Shown here: positions 10,841-21,130 of the stretch, piece by piece
Layout of the letters: each line of letters starts with the position of its first letter
Numbering within the stretch: position 1 is the first letter of the stretch
NCBI GenBank assembly: GCA_034401795.1
Contig: CM067373.1
Location: forward strand, 36,243,443 to 36,307,442
Length of the DNA stretch: 64,000 bases
Direction of reading: 5' to 3'
From: Chaetoderma sp. LZ-2023a
Taxonomy: Eukaryota > Mollusca > Caudofoveata > Chaetodermatida > Chaetodermatidae
Made by a program: the position numbers and the translations under genes
Notes under the pieces: model-generated
What the model was told of the DNA's origin: nothing
Seen by the model: only the letters and a program-made list of their open reading frames with translations
Databases searched by the model: none

Positions 10841-10975
10841 TTGTACACCAAGAGTCTTTGGTTAGAATCCTGTCACCTGAAGGGCCACAAAATGGTGAAT
10901 GCAATCATGGAGTCGATGAGTGAGATTTGTGTTTTAATACTCCGTTAATTAAGTTACCGTAATGTCACATAATGC

Positions 10976-11350
10976 GCCTTTCCAGTTTTAGCTATGCCCC
11001 GCCCATCACTAGCTAAGCTCCACCCACACCTCGATCATGTTGGGATCGATCGATCTCTGAACTCCCTGACTATTAATTTGTAGAAAACTATACAGATAAA
11101 TTGTTGAATATTTTGAAACTAATTTGACTGGTTGCCTATGACAGCAACAGTTCCCAGTCAAATTAGTTTCAAAATATTCAACAGCATGTTTATTAAATAG
11201 TAGTGACATACAATTTGTCAGACTATTAAGAGTTAAAGACAGGCATAATAAAATCATTTATGATGTAATAATTATGATGTCATCCTACACAGTGCTTAAC
11301 CGAGTATGGCATCATATGACATCAAATCATCGATGGATACTCTGGAAAGA
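10976..11350 (+). mobile_element. MITE-B copy flanked by a 27-bp direct repeat
   Basis: It starts CCTTTCCAGTTTTAGC and ends CTCTGGAAAGA. The palindrome lies at about 11098-11182. Immediately outside, AATTAAGTTACCGTAAT followed by (G/A)TCACATAAT is present on both sides (about 10947-10974 and 11353-11379), with one mismatch. Confidence 0.75.
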
Positions 11351-11397
11351 TGAATTAAGTTACCGTAATATCACATAATTAAATATTATGGTGTTTT

Positions 11398-11855
11398 AGA
11401 AAGTCCTTGACCGAAACAGGAAAATAACCAAGGATGTAGGTAATTACACTCTTCCCCCACCCACATAAGGGGAAGCGATTGGTTCTGTCTGTCTGCACGT
11501 GTATCTCAAACACTACTGATTCAATTTTGCTCAAATTTTAACACAACGAAGGAACTAGTGGTGAAAGAGGATTTCCAGACTGCCCTTGATCCAGGTAAGA
11601 TAACCTGATCCCGATCAGATCAAATTCTCTATCTGTAGATATCTCAGAAACTTCTGGTCTGATTTAGCTCAAATTTGAACACATGAAATGGTGTGGCACT
11701 ACACTAGGATTCTACAACTTTAGGCGTGATCCAGGAAAATCCCTAAAAATCCAGAAAATCCAAACAAATCCAGGAAATCTGAAAACGTTTTATAATGTGA
11801 CAAAAATGGGAGGGCAAGGGTCAGCAATCTTCTGATTGCCCTTGTTATCATTTAT
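11398..11855. repeat. Unclassified repeat ending in a GGGCAA/TTGCCC hairpin
   Basis: The right end reads GGGAGGGCAAGGGTCAGC, then TTCTGATTGCCCTTGTTATC, so it closes with a hairpin followed by TTGTTA, as the MR repeats do. Inside, CTCAAATTT(G/T)AACACA occurs twice (near 11528 and 11668). I do not recognise the family. It may be an MR relative. Confidence 0.4.
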
Positions 11856-12055
11856 TTTTCAACAATGTGTTGACATGTTTGTTCCTAAGTTGGGTAATAT
11901 ATAGATACCCTTCTAAAATTACTTAGCCGCATTCCTGCTTTTATTACTATATATCTTTCAGTATTATATTGCTAATATCAGCTGGGATAAATCCGCGACT
12001 TGGCCTGCACATCCAATGGTGCAGCTGAGTAGAGTTAATCTGGGAGAGAGGGGTG

Positions 12056-13849
12056 GGGTGGGGAGAGAGTGATTTTAGAAAACTAAATATTCTATTTCAC
12101 AATCTAAGGGAGTAATTAACGGCTGTATGTCATGGGTGGGGAGAGAGTGATTTTAGAAAACTAAATATTCTATTGCACAATCTAAGGCAGTAATTAACGG
12201 CTGTATGTCATGGGTGGGGAGAGAGTGATTTTAGAAAACTAAATATTCTATTGCACAATCTAACGGAGTAATTAACGGCTGTATGTCATGGGTGGGGAGA
12301 GAGTGATTTTAGAAAACTAAATATTCTATTGCACAATCTAAGGGAGTAATTAACGGCTGTATGTCATGGGTGGGGAGAGAGTGATTTTAGAAAACTAAAT
12401 ATTCTATTGCACAATCTAAGGGAGTAATTAACGGCTGTATGTCATGGGTGGGGAGAGAGTGATTTTAGAAAACTAAATATTCCATTGCACAATCTAAGGG
12501 AGTAATTAACGGCTGTATGTCATGGGTGGGGAGAGAGTGATTTTAGAAAACTAAATATTCTATTGCACAATCTAAGGGAGTAATTAACGGCTGTATGTCA
12601 TGGGTGGGGAGAGAGTGATTTTAGAAAACTAAATATTCTATTGCACAATCTAAGGGAGTAATTAACGGCTGTATGTCATGGGTGGGGAGAGAGTGATTTT
12701 AGAAAACTAAATATTCTATTGCACAATCTAAGGGAGTAATTAACGGCTGTATGTCATGGGTGGGGAGAGAGTGATTTTAGAAAACTAAATATTCTATTGC
12801 ACAATCTAAGGGAGTAATTAACGGCTGTATGTCATGGGTGGGGAGAGAGTGATTTTAGAAAACTAAATATTCTATTGCACAATCTAAGGGAGTAATTAAC
12901 GGCTGTATGTCATGGGTGGGGAGAGAGTGATTTTAGAAAACTAAATATTCTATTGCACAATCTAAGGGAGTAATTAACGGCTGTATGTCATGGGTGGGGA
13001 GAGAGTGATTTTAGAAAACTAAATATTCTATTGCACAATCTAAGGGAGTAATTAACGGCTGTATGTCATGGGTGGGGAGAGAGTGATTTTAGAAAACTAA
13101 ATATTCCATTGCACAATCTAAGGGAGTAATTAACGGCTGTATGTCATGGGTGGGGAGAGAGTGATTTTAGAAAACTAAATATTCTATTGCACAATCTAAG
13201 GGAGTAATTAACGGCTGTATGTCATGGGTGGGGAGAGAGTGATTTTAGAAAACTAAATATTCTATTGCACAATCTAAGGGAGTAATTAACGGCTGTATGT
13301 CATGGGTGGGGAGAGAGTGATTTTAGAAAACTAAATATTCTATTGCACAATCTAAGGGGGTAATTAACGGCTGTATGTCATGGGTGGGGAGAGAGTGATT
13401 TTAGAAAACTAAATATTCTATTGCACAATCTAAGGGAGTAATTAACGGCTGTATGTCATGGGTGGGGAGAGAGTGATTTTAGAAAACTAAATATTCTATT
13501 GCACAATCTAAGGGAGTAATTAACGGCTGTATGTCATGGGTGGGGAGAGAGTGATTTTAGAAAACTAAATATTCTATTGCACAATCTAAGGGAGTAATTA
13601 ACGGCTGTATGTCATGGGTGGGGAGAGAGTGATTTTAGAAAACTAAATATTCTATTGCACAATCTAAGGGAGTAATTAACGGCTGTATGTCATGGGTGGG
13701 GAGAGAGTGATTTTAGAAAACTAAATATTCTATTGCACAATCTAAGGGAGTAATTAACGGCTGTATGTCATGGGTGGGGAGAGAGTGATTTTAGAAAACT
13801 AAATATTCTATTGCACAATCTAAGGGAGTAATTAACGGCTGTATGTCAT
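12056..13849 (+). repeat. 78-bp satellite, 23 units in exact phase
   Basis: Unit: GGGTGGGGAGAGAGTGATTT, then AGAAAACTAAATATTC, then a G-rich to AT-rich remainder ending GGCTGTATGTCAT. The array is 1794 bases, which is 23 times 78, with no indels seen. Only scattered substitutions separate units, for example TTCCATT instead of TTCTATT in two units near 12480 and 13105. This points to recent amplification or strong homogenisation. Confidence 0.96.
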
Positions 13850-13945
13850 TGATAGCTGGTAATGTAAACCCATCACTCAAAGGAAAAATGGAATTTTGTG
13901 GGCAGAGTTTATGAACCCTGCATCATACTCTGATTCTGATAATTA

Positions 13946-16091
13946 TTAACTCACCTGGCCTGAAAGACCAAGTGAGCTTATGCCATGGCGCCCCTCTGGC
14001 GTCCATCCGTCCATCAAATCGCTTCTCCTTAGCGGCTTGACTGATTTCAACCAAAATTTGCCAACCGGCAGACAATTTTTTCAGAATTTTGATCGGTCGA
14101 TTTTTTTGGGGTCAAAATCGCAGATTTTATGAATAATTTACTGAAATTGTCAAAATGCTACTCCTTAGCTACTTGACATATTTCAAACAAATTTGGCTAG
14201 ACTGATTCTATGATGGTAGGTTCTAGAACTTCTATTCAGAATTCTGAGTGATAAATTTTTTGAGTGAAAATCTTAAATTTTTAAACAAAAATTTACCTGA
14301 AATGGTCAAAATGCTACTTCTCCATAGCTGCTTGACATATTTCAACCAAATATGTGGTCGGCTCTAGAATTTCTTTTCAGAAATTTGATTGATCGATTTT
14401 TTTTTTTGGGTCAAAATCTTAAAAGTTGCTTGACATATTTCAACCAAATTTGACTAGATGGATTCTATGATGGTAGGCTCTAGAATGTCTTCAGAATTTT
14501 GAGTGATCAATTTTTTGGGTTATATCAAAAATTAGTACAGCCAACAAAAGGGTTGTAAGCAAAACTTTCTCTTCAAAAGATTTTATTACAATTAGTTCGG
14601 ATGACTGAAGATACAGCGTCAAACCAAATATCCATGGTGGCCATCTTGGATTTTCTGAAAATCATTTAAAAGCCTGCTCATTAACAACTGGGCCGATTTC
14701 AATCAAACTCAGTGGGAAGGACCCTAGGGCAGTATGCTTCAGAACATGTATACAGGCTTTTGATAGGAAAGTTTTTTCAGCGGCCATCTTGAATTTTCCG
14801 GAAATTGCGGGGAATTGTTTGAAACGCTACTCCTCATTAACTACTTGGGCAATTTCAGCCAGACTTGGCTGGAAGGATACTAGGGTGGGAGGTTTCAAAA
14901 CTTGTATACAGAATTTTGATTGATCAATTTTTCCGATGCCTGTCTTGGATTTTCTGAAAATCAGTTAAAAGCCTACTCATTAACCACTGGGCCGATTTCA
15001 ATCAAACTCGGTGGGAAGAACCCTAGCATAGTATGCTTCAGAACTTGTATACAGAATTTTGATTGGACCATTTTTTCAGCGGCCGTCTTGAATTTTCTGA
15101 AAATTTGTGGGAATTTTTTTTTAATGCTACTCCTCATTAACTGCTTGGGCAATTTCAGCCAGACTTGGCTGGAATGATACTAGGATGGGCGGTTTCAGAG
15201 CTTGTATACAAAATTTTGATTGGTAAATTTTTCCGACGCCCATCTTGGATTTTCTGAAAATTTCTGGAAATCAGTTAAAAGGCTACTCCTCATTACGGCT
15301 TGAACGAGTTCAAGCAAACTCAGCTGGAAGGACCCGAAAGCTGTATGCTTCAGAGCTTGAATTTTGGTTGGTCAATTTGTTCTGTGGCCATCTTGAATTT
15401 TCCGAAACATGGTTGAAAATTGTTTAAAACACTACTCATTAACTGCTTGGGTAATTTCAACCAGACTGGCAGGAACTAGTCCACCCGGGGACTACGATGG
15501 ACTACTAGCTTAGCGAGTCCATCGTAGTCCCTGTGTGGACTAGGCTGGAACCAGCCTAGGGCGGTAGACTTCAGAACTTGTATACAGAATTTTAATTGAT
15601 AAATTTTTCCGGTAGCCATCTTGCATTTTCTGAACATTTTGGGAAATCAGTTAAAAGGCTACTAATCATTAACTGCATGGCCGATTTCAGCCAAACTCAG
15701 CTGGAAGAACCATACATTGATATGCTTCACAACATGTATACAGAATTTTGACAGCTTGATTTTGATGGTGGATTTTCCGAAAAATGGGAATTCGTAGTTT
15801 GTAGAAATTCAGTAGAAGGTAGATGTTTTGGCAGCCATCTCTGTTTCTCTGAAAGTTTTCCGGAACCATATAAAAACTGTACTCATTCAATCAATAGCCC
15901 AATTTCAACAAAACTTGGGTGGAACGATCCTATGACAGTAGGCTTCAACATATTTAACGAGAATCTTGATTGGTCAATTTTTTGGTGGCCATCTTGGATT
16001 TCCGAAAATCATTCATTGTGTCTTATTTAAATTCCAATGGTTTAAATGTCAATGGCCCAGGTGAGCGCCACAGGCCCTTGGGCCTCTTGTT
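13946..16091 (+). mobile_element. MR repeat copy 2
   Basis: It begins TTAACTCACCTGGCCTGAAA with the fold-back AAGTGAGCTTATGCCATGG and ends CAGGTGAGCGCCACAGG, then CCCTTGGGCCTCTTGTTTTT. Inside are degenerate modules built on CACTGGGCCGATTTCAATCA and GGAAGGACCCTAGG, with the phrase GCGGCCATCTTG recurring. It carries a small hairpin insertion at 15476-15542. No coding sequence. Confidence 0.78.
15476..15542. mobile_element. 67-bp hairpin insertion with 8-bp target duplication
   Basis: Arms CTAGTCCACCCGGGGACTAC..GGACT and AGTCC..GTAGTCCCTGTGTGGAC are complementary with two mismatches, around a loop of about 12 bases. The flanking octamers GGCAGGAA and GGCTGGAA are a near-exact duplication of a motif that appears once in sister modules of the same MR repeat (for example near 14868). 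It is too short to encode anything. Confidence 0.7.
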
Positions 16092-16418
16092 TTTAGAGGG
16101 TAACATGATTAATCTATATAACATTATCTTCCTCATGGCCCTCTTTATCTAATTCATTTGTGCAATTAGATGATAATAGTGTTGTAGTTGTATTTTCTAT
16201 CTGAAATGCTGAGAACATTGGGATGTGAATGAATTGTGTTTTGGCTTGTCTAATTTTTATTGGTAGATCGTTTCAGATTTGTACTCTAGACTAGAGTTGT
16301 TTTAAGTGCTTCGGATTTGGGCCTTGGTATAGCGAGCATCTGATTGGTGGTACTTCTAGTTCGCATGTTTCCTGTATCTGCATACTTATAGTGCGATGTT
16401 AGGTAGCATGGTGCATTA
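16092..16418. other. Short intergenic stretch between MR copy 2 and a Tc1 element
   Basis: AT-rich, apparently unique sequence. I see no gene, repeat or regulatory site that can be supported. Confidence 0.5.
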
Positions 16419-18080
16419 TATACACCTGTGCAAAAGTTAAGCACCAGCAAAAACAAAGAATGTAGAAACATGATGGTACAACTAGGCTGCCATACTTTTT
16501 GTCCCCGCGTTAGCTGACATAATTCCAAGTACGAAATGCACATGCATGCATGACTTCACGCCGCTTGATGTCCGTGCGTGGCGGGAAACAGCACACGTGT
16601 TCAGTTATGTAAAAGTCCAGTTTGAGGTGTAGAACATTACATACAGATTTAGGCGACAAGATTAGGAATTTTGTGTTCATGACCGTGGTTTATTTGTACA
16701 GAGAGAATTAGCTCTTGATTGTGAACCGCTATGGCAAGACGAAGGTTAAGTGATCGTGTGAAATGGCAAATCATAGGCATGCATACCACTGGTATGTCAT
16801 GCAGAGAGATTGGCAGACAGCTGAACATTAACCATACTGTAATCAGTCGTTTGATTGCAAAACATGGGCAAACTAACGAGGTGAAGGGCAGGCCTAGATC
16901 TGGAAGACCGAAGAAGACTACTGCCCGTGATGATCGAGCCCTAGTACGCCTTGTTAGGAGATCTCCATTCACCAACAGCAGAGTGCTCAGCCAGCAATGG
17001 GAAACGCGCAATAGAGTGTCAATGTCTACCGTCAAAAGGAGACTGTATGCTGCTGGCATGAAAGCTAGGAGACCTGTCAGACGTCCTCTCTTCACTGCAC
17101 ACCACAAAGAGGAGCGTCTGAGGTGGTGCAACGAAAGAAGACACTGGAACACGAGATCCTGGAGACGGGTACACTGGTCCGATGAAAGTCGGTTCCTGCT
17201 TCATGCCACAGATGGTCGAACTCGTGTATGGAGGTCCAGACGCACGGCGTACGACCAACGTAACATCATGGAAGAAGTTCCATTTGGTGGAGGTTCCGTT
17301 ATGATAGGGGGGTGCATCTCATTTGATTGTAAGCTGGATCTGTTGACTGTACCTGGAACACTAAATGGACAAAGATATCAAGATTCCATACTGGATAGAG
17401 TTGTGGTCCCTCATTTTGTAAATCATGCACCTGTAACCCACCCTATATTCATGGATGACAACGCCCGACCACATCGTGCTAGAGCTGTGCATGCATACCT
17501 CCGCCAGAATGCCATCGAAACCCTACCATGGCCAGCAAGGAGCCCTGACATGAACCCTATTGAGCATATCTGGGACATTCTGGGAAACATGGTGAGAAGG
17601 AGGGATCCTCCTGTGCAGAACCTACAGGAATTAACAGACGCACTCCATCTTGAATGGCAACGAATACCACAATGGCGTATCAGTCGGTTGGTGACCAGCA
17701 TGAGACGTCGTGTCCAGGCCGTCATCCAGGCACAAGGTGGATATACCCGGTATTAATAATGACAGTCTCAAACTCGTGCACAGATGTTAAACTTCGTTTT
17801 CAGACACCATTAATGACAATCTAGCCACGTGTGTCAACTGTAGGGCAATAGTTGTCAGTTGTGTCACCGTAACCATATTCAGGCCTCGTTTTCAAGTTCA
17901 AACAAAAACATAGTGTTTCCCCACCATCATAATCAGCATTCCTCTAGTTGCATTATTACCTCTTGCACTAAGATGGATGGGTAGATAAATGTTTATGCTA
18001 TTGCTTTCTTCATAGCACATGAATATACCCTCGCATGTGCGTAAAAATAGGGTGGTGCTTAACCTTTGCACAGGTGTATA
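16419..18080 (+). mobile_element. Tc1-type DNA transposon, structurally complete
   Basis: The termini TACACCTGTGCAAAAGTTAA, then GCACCA (from 16421), and the complement of TGGTGCTTAACC, then TTTGCACAGGTGTA (to 18078), match at 25 of 26 positions. TA dinucleotides sit at both edges, as expected for the TA-targeting Tc1/mariner superfamily. The single open reading frame inside covers a full transposase. The inverted repeats are short, unlike the long ones of the second Tc1 copy at 52618-54301, so the two belong to different families. Confidence 0.9.
16731..17756 (+). CDS. Tc1-type DD34E transposase, open frame of 341 aa
   Basis: In the family, the enzyme binds the transposon ends and cuts and joins DNA at TA sites. 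Visible parts: an N-terminal helix-turn-helix (residues about 8-45, with SCREIGRQLNINHTVISRLI), a GRPRSGRPKK linker (53-62), a second helix-turn-helix region (about 64-115), and an RNase-H-like catalytic core with D151 in HWSDESRF, D243 in MDDNARPH and E278 in SPDMNPIEHIWD. Exactly 34 residues separate the last two acidic residues. The glycine-rich PFGGGSVM loop lies at 184-191. Length matches the usual 340 or so. The ATG at 16731 follows about 310 bases of leader after the left terminal repeat. All three catalytic residues are present and no stop interrupts the frame, so the copy could be recent or active. Activity is inference. Confidence 0.93.
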   Translation: MARRRLSDRVKWQIIGMHTTGMSCREIGRQLNINHTVISRLIAKHGQTNEVKGRPRSGRPKKTTARDDRALVRLVRRSPFTNSRVLSQQWETRNRVSMSTVKRRLYAAGMKARRPVRRPLFTAHHKEERLRWCNERRHWNTRSWRRVHWSDESRFLLHATDGRTRVWRSRRTAYDQRNIMEEVPFGGGSVMIGGCISFDCKLDLLTVPGTLNGQRYQDSILDRVVVPHFVNHAPVTHPIFMDDNARPHRARAVHAYLRQNAIETLPWPARSPDMNPIEHIWDILGNMVRRRDPPVQNLQELTDALHLEWQRIPQWRISRLVTSMRRRVQAVIQAQGGYTRY

Positions 18081-18269
18081 GTACAAGATCTTATATATCA
18101 TCTTTGATATCATCTCCTCTCATGGATGTTAGTAATATGGCTTTTGTAGATTCTAAATTTGTGTCAATAGCCCTGGTTGCAATTACCCCATACAGAATTA
18201 ACATAAATTACAGAATTCCATAAAACAAGCTAATTTATTCCGAGACAAATACTGAAATACTGGTATATT

Positions 18270-18797
18270 TTAGAGAGCTGCCAACGCAAAAAAAGGAAGC
18301 AAGCATAAAGGATGACATCATCAGAGCACGCCTCACCAACCCTGACACAGACAAACCACAACATAGGAGAAAATTCTCACTTTGTTCTAAAGGCAAGTGT
18401 TTTTTGTCAAGTTATGGACCAGACACGCTGGTTCAGAAGCAACTACATAAAGCTCACCTACTGAGCCAAGATAATCGGCAATTGCCAAGCAAGAATTTAA
18501 TTTATCTAATCAGTTGTAAACACTGCAAAAACAATATGTGGGAGAAACAAAAGACACGTTTAAGGATACAAGACCACCACCGTTCATTTACAAATTTAAA
18601 ACAGAACAGACGCTATGACACACCTGTGTCAAGACATTTCACTTCTGGAAATCACTCCAAAAAGCGATGCACAAATTCGCATTATACAAGTATTATCATC
18701 GGACCCAAATGATCCAGAATCCACAACATGGATACAGGCAAAAGAAAGCCACTGGATTCATCAACTACATTCCATGGCCACCTTTGGCAATAACTAG
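18270..18797 (+). pseudogene. Penelope-like element fragment, GIY-YIG end
   Basis: Short matches to the 3' half of the Penelope protein at 1326-2870: SIKDDIIRARLTNPDTDKPQ (about 18304), NLIYLISCKHCKNN (about 18498), RYDTPVSRHFTSGNHS and, in another frame, IRIIQVLSSDPNDPESTTW followed by KESHWIHQLHSM. It ends at a TAG near 18795. The reading frame changes within the GIY-YIG domain near 18520-18540 and again near 18660, so it is dead. Only the endonuclease end survives. It is a different lineage from the 1.2-2.9 kb copy. Confidence 0.82.
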
Positions 18798-19021
18798 GCG
18801 GGTCACATTGCCAAAATTAAGCCTCCCGCTCCTACGTCGTAAATAACATAGGTATGAAGAAAACTATTTAGTATCACTGGAAATGAGGTATTCTGCTGGC
18901 TTTTTAGTAATAATGAATGAACAACTGTGTCATATGCTTTGCGGAGATCGATTAAGTCACACGATAGTTATATTTTCTGTTCGCGTAGGAGTTGGATGGT
19001 ACATTGATGTCATTTCAGTTT

Positions 19022-19631
19022 ATGCCATGGCGACCGTCCGTCGTCTGTCAACTTTTCCTTTAAATGACTTCTCAAGAACCACAGCCGATTTCAATTATAT
19101 TTGGCAGGAAGCATCTTTAGGGCATAGAAAGTCAAATTTGTTCAAACGAAGCAGATCAACCAATTATGTCGGCGGCCATCTTGGATTTTGGATGATTTTT
19201 TTTTAAATCTCCAAACCCGCTGGGGGAATCGATTCAAACTCGGGAAACATCATCTAGGGCAAGAGATAAGCCAAGCTTGTTAAAGAGAACATAAATGACC
19301 AAATGGTTCGGCGGCCATCTTGGATGACCTAGTCCCAAAATTTGGGAGATCCGATTATGGACCAAAGGCCATTAGAGTTTGTTCTATGGACATATGTCAA
19401 AACAACATGTCCGCCACGAATCAATCAAAATTTATCTTATTTGGTGGGAATTTCTGAGAAAATCATAAAAAGACAACTTATTAACCACTGGGCCAATTTT
19501 AGTAAAACTTTGCTAAACCTTCATCAGAAAAATTTGATTGGTAAATTTTTCCAGTGGTCATCTCGTTTTGTTCGGTTGTACCAGTGGCCAATAATTGCAG
19601 GTGAGTGATACAGGCCCATTGGGACTCGTTT
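19022..19631 (+). mobile_element. MR repeat copy 3, internally deleted
   Basis: It starts at TATGCCATGGCGACCGTCCG without the usual AGCTCACCTGG end, and finishes with GCAGGTGAGTGATACAGGCC, then CATTGGGACTCGTTTT, a mutated version of the terminal hairpin. One full module (about 19060-19340) and part of a second are present. It abuts a LINE fragment on the right. Confidence 0.65.
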
Positions 19632-20440
19632 TGCTTACCATAATCAACATTGAAGTCGCCTGCAATTATCATTTCTCTGCCCTCCAGTTCGGATTTATCT
19701 AGGGTTTCTTCGAGTTTAGTTAGCCAGTACACTGGCGAGACAGGAAGTAGAAATAACCATACTGGAATGGTTTTGGCATTGTTGGTTTTTATTTCTAACC
19801 AGATGTATTCTATTTCACTCACCTCAAGATCATTCATTCTGGTGATGTATTGCCCTTTACCTCAAGCATAGGTATTCCCTTGTCCTGTAATACATTGAAT
19901 TTATTTGATGTGGCTGTTTTTATCTGTTGTAGTCCTGTTTGAATTGTTCCGATATGTGTTGTTCCGGTCTCGGTTTTTCTGGTGTCCTACCTACATTCCT
20001 CCCGTAATGGAAATTGTGTGAATCTTTTTGTTTGGTGTAACGTATGCATCATAGTTTGCGGAATGGCGAGTGTTAGTACCGTCGTCATCCAAGACATTCA
20101 TTGAGACAGTCGTGTAATTAATTATATTTTCAGATAGAAGGCGGATTCCATTGGTATTTGGATGGATATTATCATAATACAGCTCTGTGAATATGTCATC
20201 ATTGGGTGAATAGAAGAGCTGTGTATTGTCAGTGAATACACTGCCTCTTCTACTGCCAAGGGAACTGACCGTGTTATTGAACTGGCTAACTAGGTTATTC
20301 TCATATACATTATTTGACCGTGGGAGGAGCGATGTTTTATTACGCTTATTGCATCTCAAATCAGGGACAACACACGTAGTATCTAAAATCACACTACAGT
20401 AATAAATTATAAGAATGTTATCATCATATTCCATTTTTCG
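19632..20440 (-). pseudogene. CR1/L2-type LINE fragment: SGNH-like ORF1 end and start of endonuclease
   Basis: On the minus strand, 20434-19991 reads a peptide with NNLVSQFNNTVSSLG, NDDIFTELYYDNIHPNTNGI and RLLSENII. The D-x-x-H of YYDNIHPN in this setting resembles the last block of an SGNH esterase, known in ORF1 proteins of some CR1/L2 elements. Further on (19837-19632) comes an endonuclease-like stretch with EYIWLEIKT, a proline/valine-rich strand and REMIIAGDFNVDYG, the GDFN block of AP-type endonucleases. The two parts are in different frames. The reverse transcriptase is absent, the fragment being cut at 19632 where the MR repeat begins. Nothing here is functional. Confidence 0.68.
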
Positions 20441-20523
20441 CCATGCAAGATACTTAAGAGACCGTATAAAGTGAATTGTGGCCGTTTATTAGCAACATGC
20501 GCCTTCGTCTAATGGAGTGTTGC

Positions 20524-21130
20524 TTAAAGGGATCCTAATCTCATCTCCCCTGTTGTATTGCACCGATATATTATGGTATATAGATTCAATATCCTTCATA
20601 TCCTGTCACATTCCCTTATCGGTATCACAACCATCTGCTTTGTAATATCGAGTAAATGTTGAACAGTGATCTCCACCGTTTTGTTACCTCTAGCGATAGT
20701 GTGTGATGTCGTGTAAGTGCCAATGCATTACATCCTTTATTATTTAATAATCATCTTGTTCACTATTTTGAAACTAATTTGATTGGAAGTTGTTGCTGCC
20801 TAAGGCAGCAACAACTTCCAGTCAAATTAGTTTCAAAATATTCAACAGCTTACCTGTATGATTGCTTTTATCCCGCATTGTCAAGCTATAGATGGCACCT
20901 CTATGGGTGCGCGCATATATACCAAGGCAGACACGCTAGGTTTTTTCGAATTGGTTGAAAAGTAAATCATGACAGCCATCATAGGTTGTAGAAATGTATC
21001 ATGATTTAGCTACTTACGCCTGCATGTCTTTGCCGGGATGATAAAAAGCTTAAAATACCATGCATAGTTTATGAGTGGCCTATTAGATCATATGTTTAGA
21101 TATCATGAGATGAGGTTAGTTATCCTTTAA
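20524..21130 (+). mobile_element. MITE-A, uninterrupted 607-bp copy
   Basis: Ends TTAAAGGGATCCTAATCTCA and TGAGATGAGGTTAGTTATCC, then TTTAA, are inverted repeats with TTAA at both edges. The central palindrome (about 20757-20848) has the stem TTGGAAGTTGTTGCTGCC facing GGCAGCAACAACTTCC around a TAA loop. This copy contains the undisturbed CCAATGCATTACATCC site that the Penelope element used in the sister copy at 1035-3338. Confidence 0.88.
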
